Source: Nocardia vinacea
Lineage (GTDB): Bacteria; Actinomycetota; Actinomycetes; Mycobacteriales; Mycobacteriaceae
Reading direction: 5' to 3'
NCBI RefSeq assembly: GCF_035920345.1
Contig: NZ_CP109149.1
Coordinates: 7,936,001-8,000,000, forward strand
Length of the DNA: 64,000 bases
Shown piece by piece: positions 51,415-62,098 of this stretch (position 1 is the first letter of the stretch; every line of letters begins with the position of its first letter). A program made the translations under genes and the position numbers. The notes under the pieces are model-generated. The model ran no database searches and had not been told where the DNA came from. It saw only the letters and a list, made by a program, of their open reading frames with translations.

Positions 51415-54400
51415 ATGTCGAACAACGAGCCAGCCAGCGTGCTGGACCGCCGGAAGGCGCTGCTGCGCCAGCGTTTGGCCGAAAGTGGTTTGACCGCACC
51501 GGCTTCCGAAAACGCGCCGATTCGAAGATCGAAACCAGGTGAGCGTCATCCGCTTTCGGCCGGACAGCGGCGCATGTGGTTTCTGCAGACCCGCGATCCG
51601 GAGGACACCACCCTCAACATCTGTGTGGCCTATCGGCTGACAGGTGCGCTCGACGAGGCACGGCTGCGCGATGCGATCGCGGCCGTCGTGAACGGCCACG
51701 ACATTCTGCGCACCACCTACGGGCTCGACGAGAACGGCGAGCCCTACCAGATCGTCCGTACCGACCTCGAACTGTCCTGGCAGGCACACGATCTGACCGA
51801 CCTGCCGGAGTCCGGCCGGTCGCGCAGGCTGGAAGTGCTGGCGCGCAGGGAATTCGGCCGACCGTTCGATCTCGCGACCGAGTCGCCGTTGCGCGTCAGC
51901 CTGGTACGCACCGGTGCCGATGAATTCGCCCTGCTGTTGGTCGCACATCACATCAGCTGGGATGACGACTCGTGGGCCGTCTTCTTCACCGAACTCAATG
52001 CCGCCTACCGCGCCGAGTCCGTCCAGACCGACCGTGCGCAGTTCGTCGACGTCGCGGTATTCGGCGATATCACCGCCGTCGATGACAGCGCCGATATCGA
52101 CTACTGGCGCGCAACCCTGCGCCCGCTGCCGGAGTCCCTGGAACTGCCTGGTCCGGCGACGGTCGCCACGGTTGCGGCCAAGCAGTCCGATCGGTGCACC
52201 TTGCCGCTGCCCGCGGAGCTCGCCGGTCGGGTGGAGGCCTTCGCGCGTGCGCACGGCGCCACCCCGTTCATGGTGTGGCTGGCCACCTATGACGCGGTGA
52301 TCCATCGCTACACTGCGGCGACGGATTTCCTGGTATCGGTCCCGGTGACCGTGCGCCGCGATGCCGCCGCCGAATCGTTGATCGGCTATTTCGGCAATAC
52401 GCTGCTGCTGCGCGCCACCATCGGCGTCGAGGACACCTTCGCTCGCTTCACCGAAACCATTCGCGACACCTGTGTCGGTGCTTTCGCGCATCAGAATGTC
52501 GGTATCGATCGCGTTGTGCGCGAGGCGAATCCGGATCGCGTCGGCGGCCGGGACGGGTTGGAGCAGCTGGTCCGACTCGGCTTCGGGGTGCGCAGGAGCG
52601 CGCAGGGCTTCGATCTCGCGGGTGTCGAGGCGACGCTGTTGGATCTCGGTAGCGCTGTGGCGCAGGTTCCGCTGGGGCTGACCGTTGTCACGGAAGCCGA
52701 TGGCGCCTATCTGGAGGCCGAGTACCGGATCGCCGATCTGGACCGCGCCCTGGTGGAACAGCTGCTCGGCCATTACGTGCAGCTGCTGGACAGCGCGCTC
52801 GCGAATCCCGATCGCAGGCTCGGTGATATCGATATGCTCGGCGCGGCCGATCGTGCCGCGATCCTCGCACTGTCGCACGGCCCGATTGCCGAGGATGTAC
52901 CGACCACCATGGTCGCGCTCTTCGAAAACCAGGTCGCCGCAACGCCCGACGCGCTCGCCATCGTCGCCCCCGCGGAACGCGGCACCGCCGACACCGAACT
53001 CAGCTATGCCGAACTGAATCGTCGCGCCAATCGCCTGGCGCACTGGCTGGTCGGGTGTGGACTCGGTACCGAGGACATCGTCGGGTTGCGGCTGTCGAAT
53101 TCGGTGGAATTCGTCGTCGCGGTGCTGGGCGTGCTCAAATCCGGTGCGGCCTACCTACCCATCGATCCGGCCTACCCGGACGACCGCATCGACTACTTGG
53201 TCGAGGATGCCGCGCCCCGGCTGGTGCTCGGGCGGGTCGAACTGGATGCCGCCGAATCCGCGGCCATCGAGCTTCCGGAAACCGATCCTGTCGACACGGA
53301 CCGGATGCGACCGCTGCTGCCCGGCCATCTGGCGTACGTCATCTACACCTCCGGGTCCACCGGAAAGCCCAAGGGCGTCCCGGTATCCCATGCCGCGATC
53401 GCCGAACATCTCGCGGGCTTCGTCGCGGAATGGAGTATGACCGCCGAAGACCGGCTGCTGCAGTCCTCCTCGGTGAGCTTCGACGCCTCCCTGCTCGATA
53501 TTTTCGTGACGCTGACGCTCGGCGCCCGGCTGGTCATCCCGAAGCCCGATGCCTTCCGCGATATTCCATATGTCGCCGAGTTGATCACCCGCTGCGGGGT
53601 CACCGTGCTGCATATGGTGCCGTCGATGTTGAGCACCTTCCTGTTGCTGCCGGAGGTGAGCGAATGGCGTGCGCTGCGTCATGTTCCGGTGGGCGGTGAG
53701 GCGCTGCCCGGTGAGGTGGCCGATAAGTTCGCCGGCGTCTTCGATGCCGAACTGCGCAATCACTACGGTCCGACCGAGGCCGTGGTGTGTGCGACGCATA
53801 TGAATGTGGAAGGCCCGCAGGGCACGCGGATCGTGCCGATCGGTGTGCCGAATCAGAACGTCACGGTGTATCTGCTCGACGAGGCGCTGCAGCTGGTGCC
53901 ATCGGGTGTGGTCGGTGAGATCTATTTGGGCGGAGCGCAATTGGCTCGCGGCTACCTGAATCGGCGTGGGCTGACGGCAGAGCGGTTCGTCGCCGATCCA
54001 TTCGCGCCGGGCGCTCGGCTGTATCGGACCGGCGATCTCGCGCGCCGCAATGTCAATGGCGAGATCGAATTCGTCGGCCGGGCCGATGAGCAGGTCAAGG
54101 TGCGAGGTTTCCGAATCGAACTCGGCGAGGTCGAGGCGGCTATCGCGTCCTATCCGGGTGTCGGCCACTGTGTCGTCATCGCGGTCGAGGATGCGGCCGT
54201 CGGTGCGATGCTGGCCGCGTATGTGGTTCCGGCCAACGGCCTTTCGGAATCGACCCTCGATATCGACGAGGTGCGCAGGCACGCCGCAGCGACGTTGCCG
54301 GAGTACATGGTGCCCAGCGCTTTCGCGGTTATCGACGAGATCCCGTTGACGGTGCACGGCAAACTCGACCGTCGCGCGCTGCCGGATCCGGAACGCACCA

Positions 54401-57400
54401 CTGCGCACCGATACCGGGAGCCGAGCACCGCCACCGAGATCCGGCTCGCGGGCCTGTTCGCGCAGATCTTCGGCCGCGAGCAGATCGGCGCGGACGACTC
54501 CTTCTTCGAACTCGGCGGGCATTCGCTGCTGGCCACCCGCCTGGTCGTGCGGATTCGCACCGAATTCGGCGTCGAGATCGATGTGCGGGCACCGTTCGAT
54601 ACCCCGACCGTCGCCGGACTCGCCGCGCTCATCGAAGCCACGCCGGCACAGGCCTCCGCTGCCGTGCCCGCGTTGCTGAAACGGGAACGGCCCGAGCATA
54701 TTCCGCTGTCCTACTCGCAGCTCGCGTTGTGGTTCCAGCGCAAGCTGGAGGGGCCGAGTGCGATCGGCAATATTCCATTCGCGGTGCGGGTGGACGGTCC
54801 GCTGGATCTCGATGCGCTGACTGCCGCGCTCAGCGATGTCGTTGCCCGGCACGAGGTGCTGCGCACCGTCTTCCCCGAGAACGATGGCGTGCCATATCAA
54901 TTGGTGCTGCTCGCCGGGCCGATCGATGTGCCGGTAACGGAGCTGGACGATCCGGAGAGGTTGCGTGCGGAACTCGCCGCGGCCGGTGGGTATTGCTTCG
55001 CCGTTGCTACCGAGCTGCTGATTCGACCGCAAATCTTCGTGCTGGACAACAAGACCCACGTACTGTCGCTGCTCGTACACCATCTGGTGGCGGATCACTG
55101 GTCGTTCCGAACGATTCTGGACGATCTCGCCACCGCCTACCGTGCGCGCACCGCAGGCGCTGATCCGGACTGGACGCCCCTGGATGTGCAGTACGCCGAC
55201 TATGCGCTATGGCAGCGCGAGGTCGTCGAAACACTCGGCACGCAGGTGGATTACTGGCGCGACACACTCGCCGGTCTGCCGGACGAGATCAATGTCGCCC
55301 TGGACCGCCTGCGTCCCGCCATTCTCGGCAAGAACGGACATGTGGTGCCGTTCGCGGTGCCCGCCGCATTGCGCGGCAAGCTGAAGGCTCTCGCCGAGGC
55401 GAGCGGGGGCAGCGAGTTCATGCTCTATCAGGCCGCGGTCGCGACATTGCTGCACAAGCTGGGTGCGGGTGTGGATATTCCGCTCGGCACGCCGATCGCG
55501 GGACGGGTCGATCCGGCCGCCGCCGAATTGGTCGGCCTGCTCGCCAATATGGTGGTGCTGCGCAATGACCTTTCCGGCGATCCGACGCTGCGGACCGTGC
55601 TGGAGCGCTCCCGCGATACCGCGCTCGGCGCGTACAGCAACCAGGACATTCCGACGGAACGCCTGGTCGACGCGCTGAATCCGGCGCGGTCCCGGTCCAG
55701 GAACCCGCTGTTCCAGGCCATGATGCACTTCCGCGAGGAGAACTGGGACGGCGCGGGGCAGGGTTTGGACGCGCACACCGCGCTCACGGTATTGCCATTG
55801 GATTTCGACACCTCGCTGCTGGACCTCAGCATAAATTTCTTCGCGGGATCCGATGGCGGCTTCGACGCCAGCGTCATCGTCAATACTGATCTGTACGAGC
55901 CTGCGACCGGAGAGTTGTTCGCGCAGCGCATGCTTCGCGTACTGGCCGCCTTCGCCGAAGCACCTGACAGCACGGTCGGTGAGCTCGACATCATGCCTGC
56001 CGCCGAGCGGCAACGGGTCCTCGGTGAATGGGCCACCGGTGTGGAGCTCTCTTGGATGCCGGGCATTGCCGAGTTGATCCGGCGTGGCCGTGGGGTGCCG
56101 GGCGATCGGATCGCCCTGCGCTGCGGTACCGAGACGCTCACCTACGGCCAGCTGTTCGAACAGCTCGATCGAGGGGGAGCGGCGCAGGTGCCCGATGGCG
56201 CTTCGGCGGCCGGGTTGGTGCGCCGGCTTGCCGCACTGGATGCGGTAGCGAATACCGGCGGGACCATTGTGGTTTCGCACGTTGTGCTCGACCGGGAGGC
56301 GCTGGCTGCCGCGGTGGCCGATCGACGTGCCATTGCCGCCGATCGCCGCGGCGAATCACTGGACCGGGCGACGGGTTCGGCGGATGTGCGACTCGTCGCC
56401 GCACCCTGGACGGGATCCGAGATCGAAGTCGAGTTACTGGCCGCGCTCGCCGATGGGGCGACGCTGATCCTCGCCACCGAACAGCAACGTGAAGATCCGG
56501 TCGCGCTCGTCGAGCTGATCGGTGCGCATTCGGTCACCCATGTGGTTGCCGAGCCGGTAACGCTGTCGCGGTTCGTGCAGACCGGCGTATCCATGCTGCC
56601 GTCGGTGCGCAGCTGGGAGGTCGTCGGAACCGATTGGCCCGCAGCGCTTCCCGATCTGCTGCCCGCGCTCGCGGCCGGTTCGGTCGTCACCTTCGACTTC
56701 CGGATTCCGGAGTACGGGGGTGCGGTGGCCCGCGGTGCGGTCGACGGCAGCGGACGTGCGCGACCCATTCCGGGTGCTCGGGTGTTGGTGCTGGATGAAG
56801 CCCTGCGACCGATCGCGCCCGGCGTTGACGGCGATGTGTACGTCGGTGGTGCCGGCCTTGCCGAGGGATACGTCGAGGATTCGGCAAGTGCGTTCATCGA
56901 CGACCCGTACCTGCCAGGAGCCCGGTTGTTCCGCACGGGGCAGCGGGCGCGCTGGGATACCGCAGGGCGACTCGCGTTCCGGACCGATGGTGCCGGTGAA
57001 ACCAGCACGCGCAAAGCATCTTCCGATGCCGAGCACACCGAGACCGAACAGCAGCTCATTGCGATCCTCGAGGAACTGCTCGAGATCGAGGATGTCACCG
57101 CCGATGACGGCTTCTTCGCGCTCGGCGGCGACAGCGTGATCTCCATCCAGTGGTCGGCCCGCGCCAATGAGCTCGGCCTCCCGCTGTCCCCGCAGCTCGT
57201 ATTCGAGCACCTCACCATCGCCGAACTCGCGGCCGCGGTAGATGAAGCGGTAGCGGCCGGGGTGACCACGACCATCGGCGACACCTTCGGTACCGGCGGA
57301 GTGCAGGCCGAGCCCGAGGAGCCGACCGACAACCACGAGCATGCCGCGATGAGCGTATCCGGCCTCAACTCGGACGCGCTGGCCGCATTGGGTGCGGCAT

Positions 57401-57417
57401 GGAAACAGTCGCAATGA
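51415..57417 (+). CDS. NRPS C-A-PCP-C-(A degenerate)-PCP, MbtE-like
   Basis: 2000 aa. C1 with AHHISWDDDSW near residue 177; A1 with YTSGSTGKPKG near 644, NHYGPTEA, YRTGDLARR and KVRGFRIELGE; PCP1 FFELGGHSLL (Ser ~1036); C2 with VHHLVADHWSF near 1222. Then ~1546-1860 is a shortened A-like domain: it keeps AELIRRGRGVPGDRIALRC and ARLFRTGQRARW, but lacks TSGSTG, YGPTE and the RGxRIE lysine-region motif. PCP2 FFALGGDSVISIQWS (Ser ~1907) is intact and must be loaded otherwise. MbtE activates hydroxylysine in mycobactin; A1 here probably does the same. A 70-bp gap precedes the next NRPS. Confidence 0.9.
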   Translation: MSNNEPASVLDRRKALLRQRLAESGLTAPASENAPIRRSKPGERHPLSAGQRRMWFLQTRDPEDTTLNICVAYRLTGALDEARLRDAIAAVVNGHDILRTTYGLDENGEPYQIVRTDLELSWQAHDLTDLPESGRSRRLEVLARREFGRPFDLATESPLRVSLVRTGADEFALLLVAHHISWDDDSWAVFFTELNAAYRAESVQTDRAQFVDVAVFGDITAVDDSADIDYWRATLRPLPESLELPGPATVATVAAKQSDRCTLPLPAELAGRVEAFARAHGATPFMVWLATYDAVIHRYTAATDFLVSVPVTVRRDAAAESLIGYFGNTLLLRATIGVEDTFARFTETIRDTCVGAFAHQNVGIDRVVREANPDRVGGRDGLEQLVRLGFGVRRSAQGFDLAGVEATLLDLGSAVAQVPLGLTVVTEADGAYLEAEYRIADLDRALVEQLLGHYVQLLDSALANPDRRLGDIDMLGAADRAAILALSHGPIAEDVPTTMVALFENQVAATPDALAIVAPAERGTADTELSYAELNRRANRLAHWLVGCGLGTEDIVGLRLSNSVEFVVAVLGVLKSGAAYLPIDPAYPDDRIDYLVEDAAPRLVLGRVELDAAESAAIELPETDPVDTDRMRPLLPGHLAYVIYTSGSTGKPKGVPVSHAAIAEHLAGFVAEWSMTAEDRLLQSSSVSFDASLLDIFVTLTLGARLVIPKPDAFRDIPYVAELITRCGVTVLHMVPSMLSTFLLLPEVSEWRALRHVPVGGEALPGEVADKFAGVFDAELRNHYGPTEAVVCATHMNVEGPQGTRIVPIGVPNQNVTVYLLDEALQLVPSGVVGEIYLGGAQLARGYLNRRGLTAERFVADPFAPGARLYRTGDLARRNVNGEIEFVGRADEQVKVRGFRIELGEVEAAIASYPGVGHCVVIAVEDAAVGAMLAAYVVPANGLSESTLDIDEVRRHAAATLPEYMVPSAFAVIDEIPLTVHGKLDRRALPDPERTTAHRYREPSTATEIRLAGLFAQIFGREQIGADDSFFELGGHSLLATRLVVRIRTEFGVEIDVRAPFDTPTVAGLAALIEATPAQASAAVPALLKRERPEHIPLSYSQLALWFQRKLEGPSAIGNIPFAVRVDGPLDLDALTAALSDVVARHEVLRTVFPENDGVPYQLVLLAGPIDVPVTELDDPERLRAELAAAGGYCFAVATELLIRPQIFVLDNKTHVLSLLVHHLVADHWSFRTILDDLATAYRARTAGADPDWTPLDVQYADYALWQREVVETLGTQVDYWRDTLAGLPDEINVALDRLRPAILGKNGHVVPFAVPAALRGKLKALAEASGGSEFMLYQAAVATLLHKLGAGVDIPLGTPIAGRVDPAAAELVGLLANMVVLRNDLSGDPTLRTVLERSRDTALGAYSNQDIPTERLVDALNPARSRSRNPLFQAMMHFREENWDGAGQGLDAHTALTVLPLDFDTSLLDLSINFFAGSDGGFDASVIVNTDLYEPATGELFAQRMLRVLAAFAEAPDSTVGELDIMPAAERQRVLGEWATGVELSWMPGIAELIRRGRGVPGDRIALRCGTETLTYGQLFEQLDRGGAAQVPDGASAAGLVRRLAALDAVANTGGTIVVSHVVLDREALAAAVADRRAIAADRRGESLDRATGSADVRLVAAPWTGSEIEVELLAALADGATLILATEQQREDPVALVELIGAHSVTHVVAEPVTLSRFVQTGVSMLPSVRSWEVVGTDWPAALPDLLPALAAGSVVTFDFRIPEYGGAVARGAVDGSGRARPIPGARVLVLDEALRPIAPGVDGDVYVGGAGLAEGYVEDSASAFIDDPYLPGARLFRTGQRARWDTAGRLAFRTDGAGETSTRKASSDAEHTETEQQLIAILEELLEIEDVTADDGFFALGGDSVISIQWSARANELGLPLSPQLVFEHLTIAELAAAVDEAVAAGVTTTIGDTFGTGGVQAEPEEPTDNHEHAAMSVSGLNSDALAALGAAWKQSQ

Positions 57418-57487
57418 GGGGCGACTTTTTCCGAGCGGCGGGCCCGATGAGCGGCGATGCGATGACCGTGAGTCGAAAGGCGTTGCG

Positions 57488-60400
57488 ATGACTGTGGACC
57501 GGAGCGTCCCGGCCGAAATCGAGGATGTGCTCGCGCTCAGCCCATTACAGGAGGGGCTGTTCTCGTTGGCGCGGCTGGCCGCCGACGGGGTCGATCTGTA
57601 CACGATGCAGTTCGTCATCGATATCGGCGGTCCGATCGACGTGCCGATGCTGCGCCGCAGCGCCGAGGCGATTCTGCAGCGGCACGCCAATCTCCGGGCC
57701 GCGTTCTGGGATAAGGATCTACCCAAGCCGGTGCAGATCGTGCCGACCGGGGTGGATCTGCCCTGGTTCGAAATCTCCGCGCTACCAGCGGAATTCGATG
57801 CCATCGCCGAAACCGACCGGCAGCAGCGGTTCGATCTCTCGCGCGGTCCGGCCCTGCGGATTACGCTGGTCACGCTACCCGACGAGCGGCACAGGGGGAT
57901 GGCAGCCGACGGAGCTCGCGGAGTCGGCGGGGTGGGTAAACACAGGGGGATGGCAGCCGACGGAGCTTGCGGAGTCGGCGGGGTGGGTAGGCGCAGGATG
58001 ATCGTGACCGCGCATCACATCCTGATGGACGGCTGGGCGGTCGCGGTGTTCTTCCGCGAGCTGATCGCGGTGTACGAGGCCGGGGGACAGGCGGATTCGC
58101 TGCCACCGGCGCGGCCGTACCGCGATTACATCGGCTGGCTCGCCGCGCAGGACACCGCCGCCATCACCCGCAGCTGGACCGAATACCTCGCGCCGCTGAG
58201 CGGTCCGCTCATGCTGGCCGCCGGTACGGCAACCGAAGTCGGCACGGCGATTCCGCGCCGCAGCCGATTCAGCTTGGACAATGCCGAAACCGGGCGGCTG
58301 GTGCAATGGGCACGGGCGAACGGTCTGACCATGAGTACGGTCGTCCAATTCGCCTGGGCCGTCGTACTCGGGCGGCTCACCGATCGACGCGATGTCGTCT
58401 TCGGCACCACCATTTCCGGCCGTCCGGATGCGCTGCCCGGTGTCGAAACGATGATCGGGCTGTTCATCAATACGGTGCCCGCGCGTGTCCTTATCGACCG
58501 AACCAGAACCGTCGCCCAGCAATGTGCACAGCTGCAGCGTGAATCGGCGGCTATGCGGGATGCGGGATATGTGAGCCTGTCGACCATTCAGCGCGCGGCC
58601 GGGCACGGTGCGCTGTTCGACGTGCTATTCGTCTTCGAGAACGCGCCCATCGGCGCGGCCACCGATCCGATCGTCACCGCGAGCGGCACCCGGTTCCTGC
58701 CGGTGGCAATGGAAAGTCTGGTGCACTACCCGCTTTCGGTGGTGTCTCATCTGAACGACGGCACGCTCGTCGTGATGCTCGAGGCGATTGCCGAAGCGCT
58801 GCCGCACTTTCCGGTCGCCGATATCGGTGAGCGGATCCTGTCCGTGCTGCGTCAGCTGCCCGATCATGGCGATTCGAGCCCCGATGCACTGGATCTGCTG
58901 CTGGCCGATGAGAAAGTCGTCGTTGCCGAGAAGCATGTCTCCGCGAATGGCACAGCTTACGAGCTCTTCCTGAACCAGGTCGCCCGCACCCCGGATGCGA
59001 TCGCATTGAGCACCGGTTCGGATCGCTACACCTACCGTGAATTGCGCGCAGCCGCAGGGCAACTGGCGAATGAGCTGATCAATAACGGTATCGGTCCGGA
59101 AACCGTTGTCGCTCTTGCGCTACCGCGATCGACCCGGTCTATCATCGCCATTCTCGCCGTACTGGAAGCAGGCGGAGCCTATGTGCCGGTGGACATCTCG
59201 GCACCTGCCGCACGCATCGAATCCATACTGCGCCAGGCGGATCCGAAACTCGTGCTGACGGTTGGGGAGTCCGCAAACCTGCTCGGCGAGACCACCCACC
59301 CGGTTCTGGTACTCGACGATCCCGCGGTCGCGGAGCGAATCGCAAACCACCCCATCCAGCCCTACCGTCCGGTCCCTCCACACGTCGCCGCCTACCTCAT
59401 CTTCACCTCCGGCTCGACCGGCGAACCCAAGGGCGTCATCGGCACCCACGCCGCTCTGACCAGCTACTTCACCGACCACCGCGACCGCGTCTACCGCCCG
59501 GCGGTTGCCCGACTCGGCCGCCGATTGCGCATAGCGCACGCCTGGTCGCTGAGCTTCGACGCCTCCTGGCAGCCGATGATCGGCCTGTTCGACGGCCACG
59601 CCGTCCACCTGTTCGACGAGACCGAAATGCGCGATGCGCAGGGCCTTGTCGACGGCATCGTGCGGCACCAGATCGACATGATCGATACCTCGCCGTCCAT
59701 GTTCACCCAGCTCTCGGCCGCCGGTCTGGTGGACGGTGAGCGACTGACCGTGCTCGCCCTCGGCGGCGAGGCCATCGGTGCACCCATGTGGGAGCAGCTG
59801 CGCGCGCTGCCGGGCACCGCGGTCTACAACTGTTACGGCCCCACCGAGACCACGGTCGAGGCGGTGGTCGCGACGGTGAATACCGGTCGCAACGAGCCGG
59901 GGAATGTCCAGCCCACCATCGGCGGACCGGTGGATCGCATGTCCGCCTATGTCTTCGATGCCATGCTGCGGCCGGTGCCGCGCGGTGTTGTCGGTGAGCT
60001 GTACTTGTCCGGCGCTCAGGTGGCACGCGGCTATATCGGTAAGGCCGCCATCACCGCGGATCGCTTTATCGCCGACCCCTTCCGATCCGGCGTTCGCATG
60101 TATCGCACAGGTGATTTGGTGCGGCAGTTGCCGAATGGCGATCTCGCCTATCTCGGCCGAGCCGACGACCAGGTCAAGATCCGTGGCTACCGAATCGAAA
60201 TCGGCGATATCGAAACGGCTTTGCTGCAGCTGCCGCAGGTTCGTGCGGGCGCTGTGTTGGTTGTGCAGCGGCCGAGCGGCCCGAGTCTGGTCGCCTTCGC
60301 GGTCAGTGCTGATTCGGCCACCTTGCGTGCCCGTCTCGCGGAGCGCCTGCCTGCGTATATGGTTCCGGCGCGGGTCATTGCGCTGCCCGAGCTGCCGGTC

Positions 60401-62098
60401 ACCCCCAACGGCAAGCTCGATGTCCGAGCTCTGAACGCGCTGGCGTTGGCGGCCCTACAGGGCTCCGCCCAGCGCACCCTGCCGAGCACCGATACCGAGC
60501 GGATCCTCTGCCGCGCGCTTGCCGAGGCGCTGGGCGGTACCACACCCGGCATCTATGAAGACTTCATCGAACTCGGCATGGACAGCATTGTCGCCATCTC
60601 CCTGGTGAACGCGGTGCGACGCGCGGGACTCTCGGTCAGCCCCGCCATGGTCATGACCAACCCCACCGTCCGCGATCTGGCGGCCGCCATCGATTCCCGT
60701 GCGGCACAACAGGAGAACAGCCCGGCTGAGATCGGCGAGGTACTCCCGACGCCGATCATGTCCTGGATGTACGAGTACGGCGGCTTCCGCAGGCTCGCAC
60801 TCTCGACGCTGGTATCGCTGCCCGCCGAGGTGGATCGGGCACAGTTGGAAGCGGTGCTACAGGCACTACTCGACGGTCACGATATGCTGCGCGGCCAGCT
60901 GTCGACGACCGAAAACAGGTTCGAAACCAGAGCGCCGGGCAGCGTGCGCGCCGCCGATATCCTGCACGAGGTTCGGGTATCCGATGACTTCGGCACCGTA
61001 CTCGAGGAACATGCGCGAGCGGCGATCGATCGCATCGATCCGAAGACCGGCACCATGATTCAGGCCGTCCGCTTCGTGGGCCCCGATGTGCTGCTGCTGT
61101 CGATCCACCACCTCGCGGTGGATCCCGTTTCCTGGCACATCGTCCTCGCGGATCTAGCGGCCGCATGGTCGCACGTCACGGAAGGGCAAACTGCCACTGT
61201 CGCACCAGAATTCACTGGGTACCGCGGCTGGGCGGAACTACTCGACAAGCGCCGCACCGCACCGGAAGTATCAGCTCAACGCGACTTCTGGACCGACCAA
61301 CTGACCGGCCCCGATCCGGAACTCGGCCTGCGCCGTCCGGATCCGACCCGCGACACCTGGTCCTCCTACCGTCTCACGCCGTCGTTCATGCCGACCGACA
61401 CCACCCGTCGGATCCTCGACGGCCTCGGTAGTGGCCTCGGCATGCACGAATTGCTGTTCACCGCACTGACAATCGCGCTCACCACCTGGCGAGCCGAACG
61501 CAACCAGGACGGCTCCACCGGCGCGCTGGTCGCCCTCGAGGGCCACGGCCGCGAAGACGTCACCGTCGGCAACGTCGACACCTCGCGGACGGTCGGCTGG
61601 TTCACCACCGTGTACCCACTGCGTGTCGGCACGGGCTCGACACTCGACATCACCGGCGCCGAATCCGATCCGGCCGAAGCCACAAGCCTGCTGAAAGCTG
61701 TTGCGGCACAGCTCGACAGCGTCCCGAACAAAGGCTTGGACTACGGCCTGCTCCGCTACGGCGACACCGAACCGCAGGCCGATCCGCAGGTAATGCTCGA
61801 CTACCTCGGCCGCATGGACCTCACCGCAGGCGCATCGGGTCCATGGACCCCGATCACCGACCTCACCCTGCACCAACGGCTTCCGGTCGCCCCCGAACCG
61901 GATATGCCGCTGCGCTACGCACTCGACCTCGTCGTCGCGGTCTACCCCGGCGCCGACGGACCCCAGCTGGCCACCCTGTTCCGCTGGAGCGACGTGCTTT
62001 TCGACACGACCGAGATCGACCGTTTCGCCACCATCTGGCAGCGCTGCATCACCGCAGTCGCCGCCGCCATACCAAGCGCAACTCCGGGAGAACGATGA
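57488..62098 (+). CDS. Terminal NRPS C-A-PCP-E-like, MbtF-like
   Basis: 1536 aa. C domain starts LSPLQEGLF and has AHHILMDGWAV near residue 176; A domain FTSGSTGEPKG near 640, NCYGPTETT, YRTGDLVRQ, RGYRIEIGDIE; PCP FIELGMDSIV (Ser ~1033); a terminal epimerase-type domain with SIHHLAVDPVSWH near 1208 and EGHGRE near 1352. MbtF handles the last lysine, cyclised to a seven-membered hydroxamate; no thioesterase domain is present, so the end domain may release. A 51-bp unit repeated twice adds 34 residues inside the C domain between residues ~134 and 168. ATG 57488 has AAAGG upstream. Overlaps the exporter ATPase gene. Confidence 0.92.
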   Translation: MTVDRSVPAEIEDVLALSPLQEGLFSLARLAADGVDLYTMQFVIDIGGPIDVPMLRRSAEAILQRHANLRAAFWDKDLPKPVQIVPTGVDLPWFEISALPAEFDAIAETDRQQRFDLSRGPALRITLVTLPDERHRGMAADGARGVGGVGKHRGMAADGACGVGGVGRRRMIVTAHHILMDGWAVAVFFRELIAVYEAGGQADSLPPARPYRDYIGWLAAQDTAAITRSWTEYLAPLSGPLMLAAGTATEVGTAIPRRSRFSLDNAETGRLVQWARANGLTMSTVVQFAWAVVLGRLTDRRDVVFGTTISGRPDALPGVETMIGLFINTVPARVLIDRTRTVAQQCAQLQRESAAMRDAGYVSLSTIQRAAGHGALFDVLFVFENAPIGAATDPIVTASGTRFLPVAMESLVHYPLSVVSHLNDGTLVVMLEAIAEALPHFPVADIGERILSVLRQLPDHGDSSPDALDLLLADEKVVVAEKHVSANGTAYELFLNQVARTPDAIALSTGSDRYTYRELRAAAGQLANELINNGIGPETVVALALPRSTRSIIAILAVLEAGGAYVPVDISAPAARIESILRQADPKLVLTVGESANLLGETTHPVLVLDDPAVAERIANHPIQPYRPVPPHVAAYLIFTSGSTGEPKGVIGTHAALTSYFTDHRDRVYRPAVARLGRRLRIAHAWSLSFDASWQPMIGLFDGHAVHLFDETEMRDAQGLVDGIVRHQIDMIDTSPSMFTQLSAAGLVDGERLTVLALGGEAIGAPMWEQLRALPGTAVYNCYGPTETTVEAVVATVNTGRNEPGNVQPTIGGPVDRMSAYVFDAMLRPVPRGVVGELYLSGAQVARGYIGKAAITADRFIADPFRSGVRMYRTGDLVRQLPNGDLAYLGRADDQVKIRGYRIEIGDIETALLQLPQVRAGAVLVVQRPSGPSLVAFAVSADSATLRARLAERLPAYMVPARVIALPELPVTPNGKLDVRALNALALAALQGSAQRTLPSTDTERILCRALAEALGGTTPGIYEDFIELGMDSIVAISLVNAVRRAGLSVSPAMVMTNPTVRDLAAAIDSRAAQQENSPAEIGEVLPTPIMSWMYEYGGFRRLALSTLVSLPAEVDRAQLEAVLQALLDGHDMLRGQLSTTENRFETRAPGSVRAADILHEVRVSDDFGTVLEEHARAAIDRIDPKTGTMIQAVRFVGPDVLLLSIHHLAVDPVSWHIVLADLAAAWSHVTEGQTATVAPEFTGYRGWAELLDKRRTAPEVSAQRDFWTDQLTGPDPELGLRRPDPTRDTWSSYRLTPSFMPTDTTRRILDGLGSGLGMHELLFTALTIALTTWRAERNQDGSTGALVALEGHGREDVTVGNVDTSRTVGWFTTVYPLRVGTGSTLDITGAESDPAEATSLLKAVAAQLDSVPNKGLDYGLLRYGDTEPQADPQVMLDYLGRMDLTAGASGPWTPITDLTLHQRLPVAPEPDMPLRYALDLVVAVYPGADGPQLATLFRWSDVLFDTTEIDRFATIWQRCITAVAAAIPSATPGER
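57890..57991 (+). repeat. 51-bp tandem repeat (two copies) inserted in an NRPS condensation domain
   Basis: Unit 57890-57940 and unit 57941-57991 agree at 48 of 51 bases. In frame each encodes HRGMAADGARGVGGVGK-like 17 residues. The flanks join to DERHR and MIVTAHHILMDGW, normally contiguous in C domains, so it appears to be a length-neutral in-frame addition just before the active-site histidines. Confidence 0.88.
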
